Source: Planctomycetota bacterium
GTDB taxonomy: Bacteria; Planctomycetota; Planctomycetia; Pirellulales; Pirellulaceae
Reading direction: 5' to 3'
NCBI GenBank assembly: GCA_026692885.1
Contig: JAPLNJ010000741.1
Span: 1-6,499 of the forward strand
Length of the DNA stretch: 6,499 bases
Each line of letters starts with the position of its first letter. The stretch's first letter is position 1. A model generated the notes under the pieces. The model was given only the letters and a program-made list of their open reading frames with translations. It searched no databases and was not told the origin of the DNA. The position numbers were made by a program, and so were the translations under genes. Positions 5,716-6,499 of the stretch are shown piece by piece.

Positions 5716-6173
5716 GAATTCCGTATCTTGTCGCCCAGGCGAAGTCCCCACTTCCCTCGCTGGGAGGGAGCTTGCTCCGTGCGCGCCCGGTGCTCGCCGT
5801 GCGCATCGCCGGTCCTGCACGGAGTCTCCTCTTGGACGGACTCTTGGACACAGGATCGGATGACACTGTCTTCGAGGAGTGGGTGGCGGCCACCATCGGG
5901 GTTGACCTGAGTCAGGCGGCAGAACGTCAGGTAGGGTTGGTGGGCCGTACGAGCCTAGTCCGCTGTCGATATGCGCCGGTTGAACTTCGCATCACGGATG
6001 GAATCCGCGAAACTTATCAATGGACAACGCTGGTCGGTTTTGTTTCGACGCACCTGCGGTATTCGCTGCTCGGTCACGCCAGTTGTCTGCAATTCTTCGA
6101 TGCCCACTTTCGCGGTGCGGATCGGGAAGTTGAGTTGACGCCAAACTCATCCTTCTGCGGCCAGCGGGCCTGA
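5712..6173 (+). CDS. Retropepsin-like aspartic protease
   Basis: A 153-residue protein starting at GTG 5712, which overlaps the upstream stop as GTGA (5712-5715). The open frame continues upstream to 5343, but that part covers the repeat module and the DUF5678-like gene in another frame. The protease signature is LLDGLLDTGSDDTVF (residues 40-54), with catalytic D46-T47-G48 on a hydrophobic strand, then the downstream flap-side region VGLVGRTSLVRCRYAPVEL and the closing YSLLGHASCLQFFDAHF (117-133), equivalent to the LLG-x-x-x-L-x-x-F element of single-domain retroviral-type proteases. Single-domain retropepsins act as homodimers, each subunit giving one Asp. No signal peptide or transmembrane helix is seen, so a cytoplasmic enzyme is likely. 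The substrate is unknown; the coupled small protein is the obvious candidate partner. Confidence 0.82.
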   Translation: MRIPYLVAQAKSPLPSLGGSLLRARPVLAVRIAGPARSLLLDGLLDTGSDDTVFEEWVAATIGVDLSQAAERQVGLVGRTSLVRCRYAPVELRITDGIRETYQWTTLVGFVSTHLRYSLLGHASCLQFFDAHFRGADREVELTPNSSFCGQRA

Positions 6174-6174
6174 C

Positions 6175-6197
6175 CTTTGCCGCTCCGCGGAGCAAAG
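6175..6197 (+). terminator. Hairpin just after the protease stop
   Basis: CTTTG (6175-6179) pairs with CAAAG (6193-6197) around the perfect 10-base palindrome CTCCGCGGAG (6183-6192), with a 3-base bulge. It starts two bases after the protease stop codon. There is no T-run directly after it, so it could stabilise or end the transcript, or simply be a repeat fragment. Confidence 0.35.
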
Positions 6198-6303
6198 GGC
6201 CACCCCAAATTTGTCGTGACTGAGAGCCGGGCTACCGACGATTCCGGCAACCTTGGCCGCGGCGATCCGACATCATCAGGCGGGGCAACTGCCCCAAGCC
6301 GTG
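6197..6303 (+). pseudogene. Decayed copy of the TPR gene 5' end, copy 2
   Basis: Same length (107 bp) and collinear with copy 1 at 5170-5276, with about 95 of 107 positions identical. Bases 6236-6303 match 1061-1128 of the TPR gene at about 60 of 68 and read TIPATLAAAIRHHQAGQLPQ. The start codon position is CTA. It begins 23 bases after the protease stop codon. Both decayed copies have GCAACC where the functional gene has GAATTA, so they are closer to each other than to the intact gene. Confidence 0.8.
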
Positions 6304-6360
6304 TGTTTCGGGCGAGAGCAAGGCGAGAAAACGTGGCCAATCTTCACCGGCGGCTAGCGC
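6301..6360 (+). repeat. Fragment of dispersed module
   Basis: Resembles 541-598: both contain AGGCGAGAAAACG and CTTCACCGGCGGCTAGCGCC at similar spacing. Here it is joined directly to the decayed TPR copy and stops about 10 bases short of the stop codon of the minus-strand gene at the right edge. Apart from the hairpin, the decayed copy and this fragment, nothing is seen in 6174-6370. Confidence 0.6.
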
Positions 6361-6370
6361 CCAATGCCAC

Positions 6371-6499
6371 TTAGTTTGACTCCACCGGTGGGGGTTGTTC
6401 GGCGTCAGATTTATTTTTCTTGCGTTGGGCTTTCTCGAACTTGGTGGACTTGGGACGCCGGGGATGGGCTTTCCGTGGAAAGTTTCTCGGTGACTTGCG
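6371..6499 (-). CDS. C-terminus of an unrecognised basic protein (partial)
   Basis: On the minus strand the frame is open from the window edge to a TAA at 6373-6371, giving 42 residues that begin RKSPRNFPRKAH and end PPPVESN. It is rich in lysine, arginine and proline (KSTKFEKAQRKKNK) and ends in an acidic/proline tail. Codon use is plausible for a real gene (many C- or G-ending codons), and the repeat mosaic stops just before its stop codon. Such basic tails occur on nucleic-acid-binding proteins and on some transposases, but no family can be named from this piece. It is convergent with the protease gene. Confidence 0.42.
   Translation of the reverse strand, partial: RKSPRNFPRKAHPRRPKSTKFEKAQRKKNKSDAEQPPPVESN

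Noticed and set aside
6177..6374. 65-codon frame after the protease
   Set aside because: It is the second decayed TPR start and module fragment read in a non-TPR frame, with no ribosome binding site.

Overview
The window (GC-rich, roughly 60-65% by eye) looks like accessory DNA from a planctomycete. That assignment is inference. It rests on the TPR-glycosyltransferase protein, a retropepsin-like protease paired with a DUF5678-like protein, a probable Uma2-family start, and intergenic arrays of the 9-bp unit ACGGATGNC, which I associate with planctomycete-type genomes. No tRNA, rRNA, CRISPR or intact insertion sequence was seen.

Layout. (1) 1-60, minus strand: first 20 codons of a gene that reads like an Uma2 endonuclease. 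(2) 61-1056: no convincing gene, a mosaic of repeats. It holds a palindrome, two copies of a composite element (191-424 and 616-854, built from a 9-bp-unit palindromic array plus a REP-like hairpin unit), a third, inverted copy of the hairpin unit (919-1028), and a module whose other copy lies near 5.3 kb. (3) 1057-5156: one very large gene split by an exact 14-bp tandem duplication at 2533-2560. Removing one copy gives a single frame of 1361 residues: about 16.5 TPRs, the glycosyltransferase-like domain that commonly follows such TPRs, a SAM-dependent methyltransferase, and a polysaccharide pyruvyl transferase-like domain. (4) 5157-5478: a decayed copy of the 5' end of the TPR gene, then a repeat module with a promoter-like sequence. 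(5) 5479-6173: a two-gene operon with a 4-base stop/start overlap, a DUF5678-like small protein followed by a retropepsin-type aspartic protease. (6) 6174-6370: a hairpin, a second decayed TPR 5' copy and another repeat fragment. (7) 6371-6499, minus strand: C-terminal end of a basic, lysine/arginine-rich protein that I do not recognise.

The large protein fits surface-glycan or glycoprotein modification, with TPRs as a scaffold for several modifying domains. The protease pair is a separate small cassette. The two decayed TPR start copies sit just after the stops of the large gene and of the protease, and the repeats are shared among three separated intergenic regions. This suggests the locus was assembled by repeated duplication and recombination of small modules.
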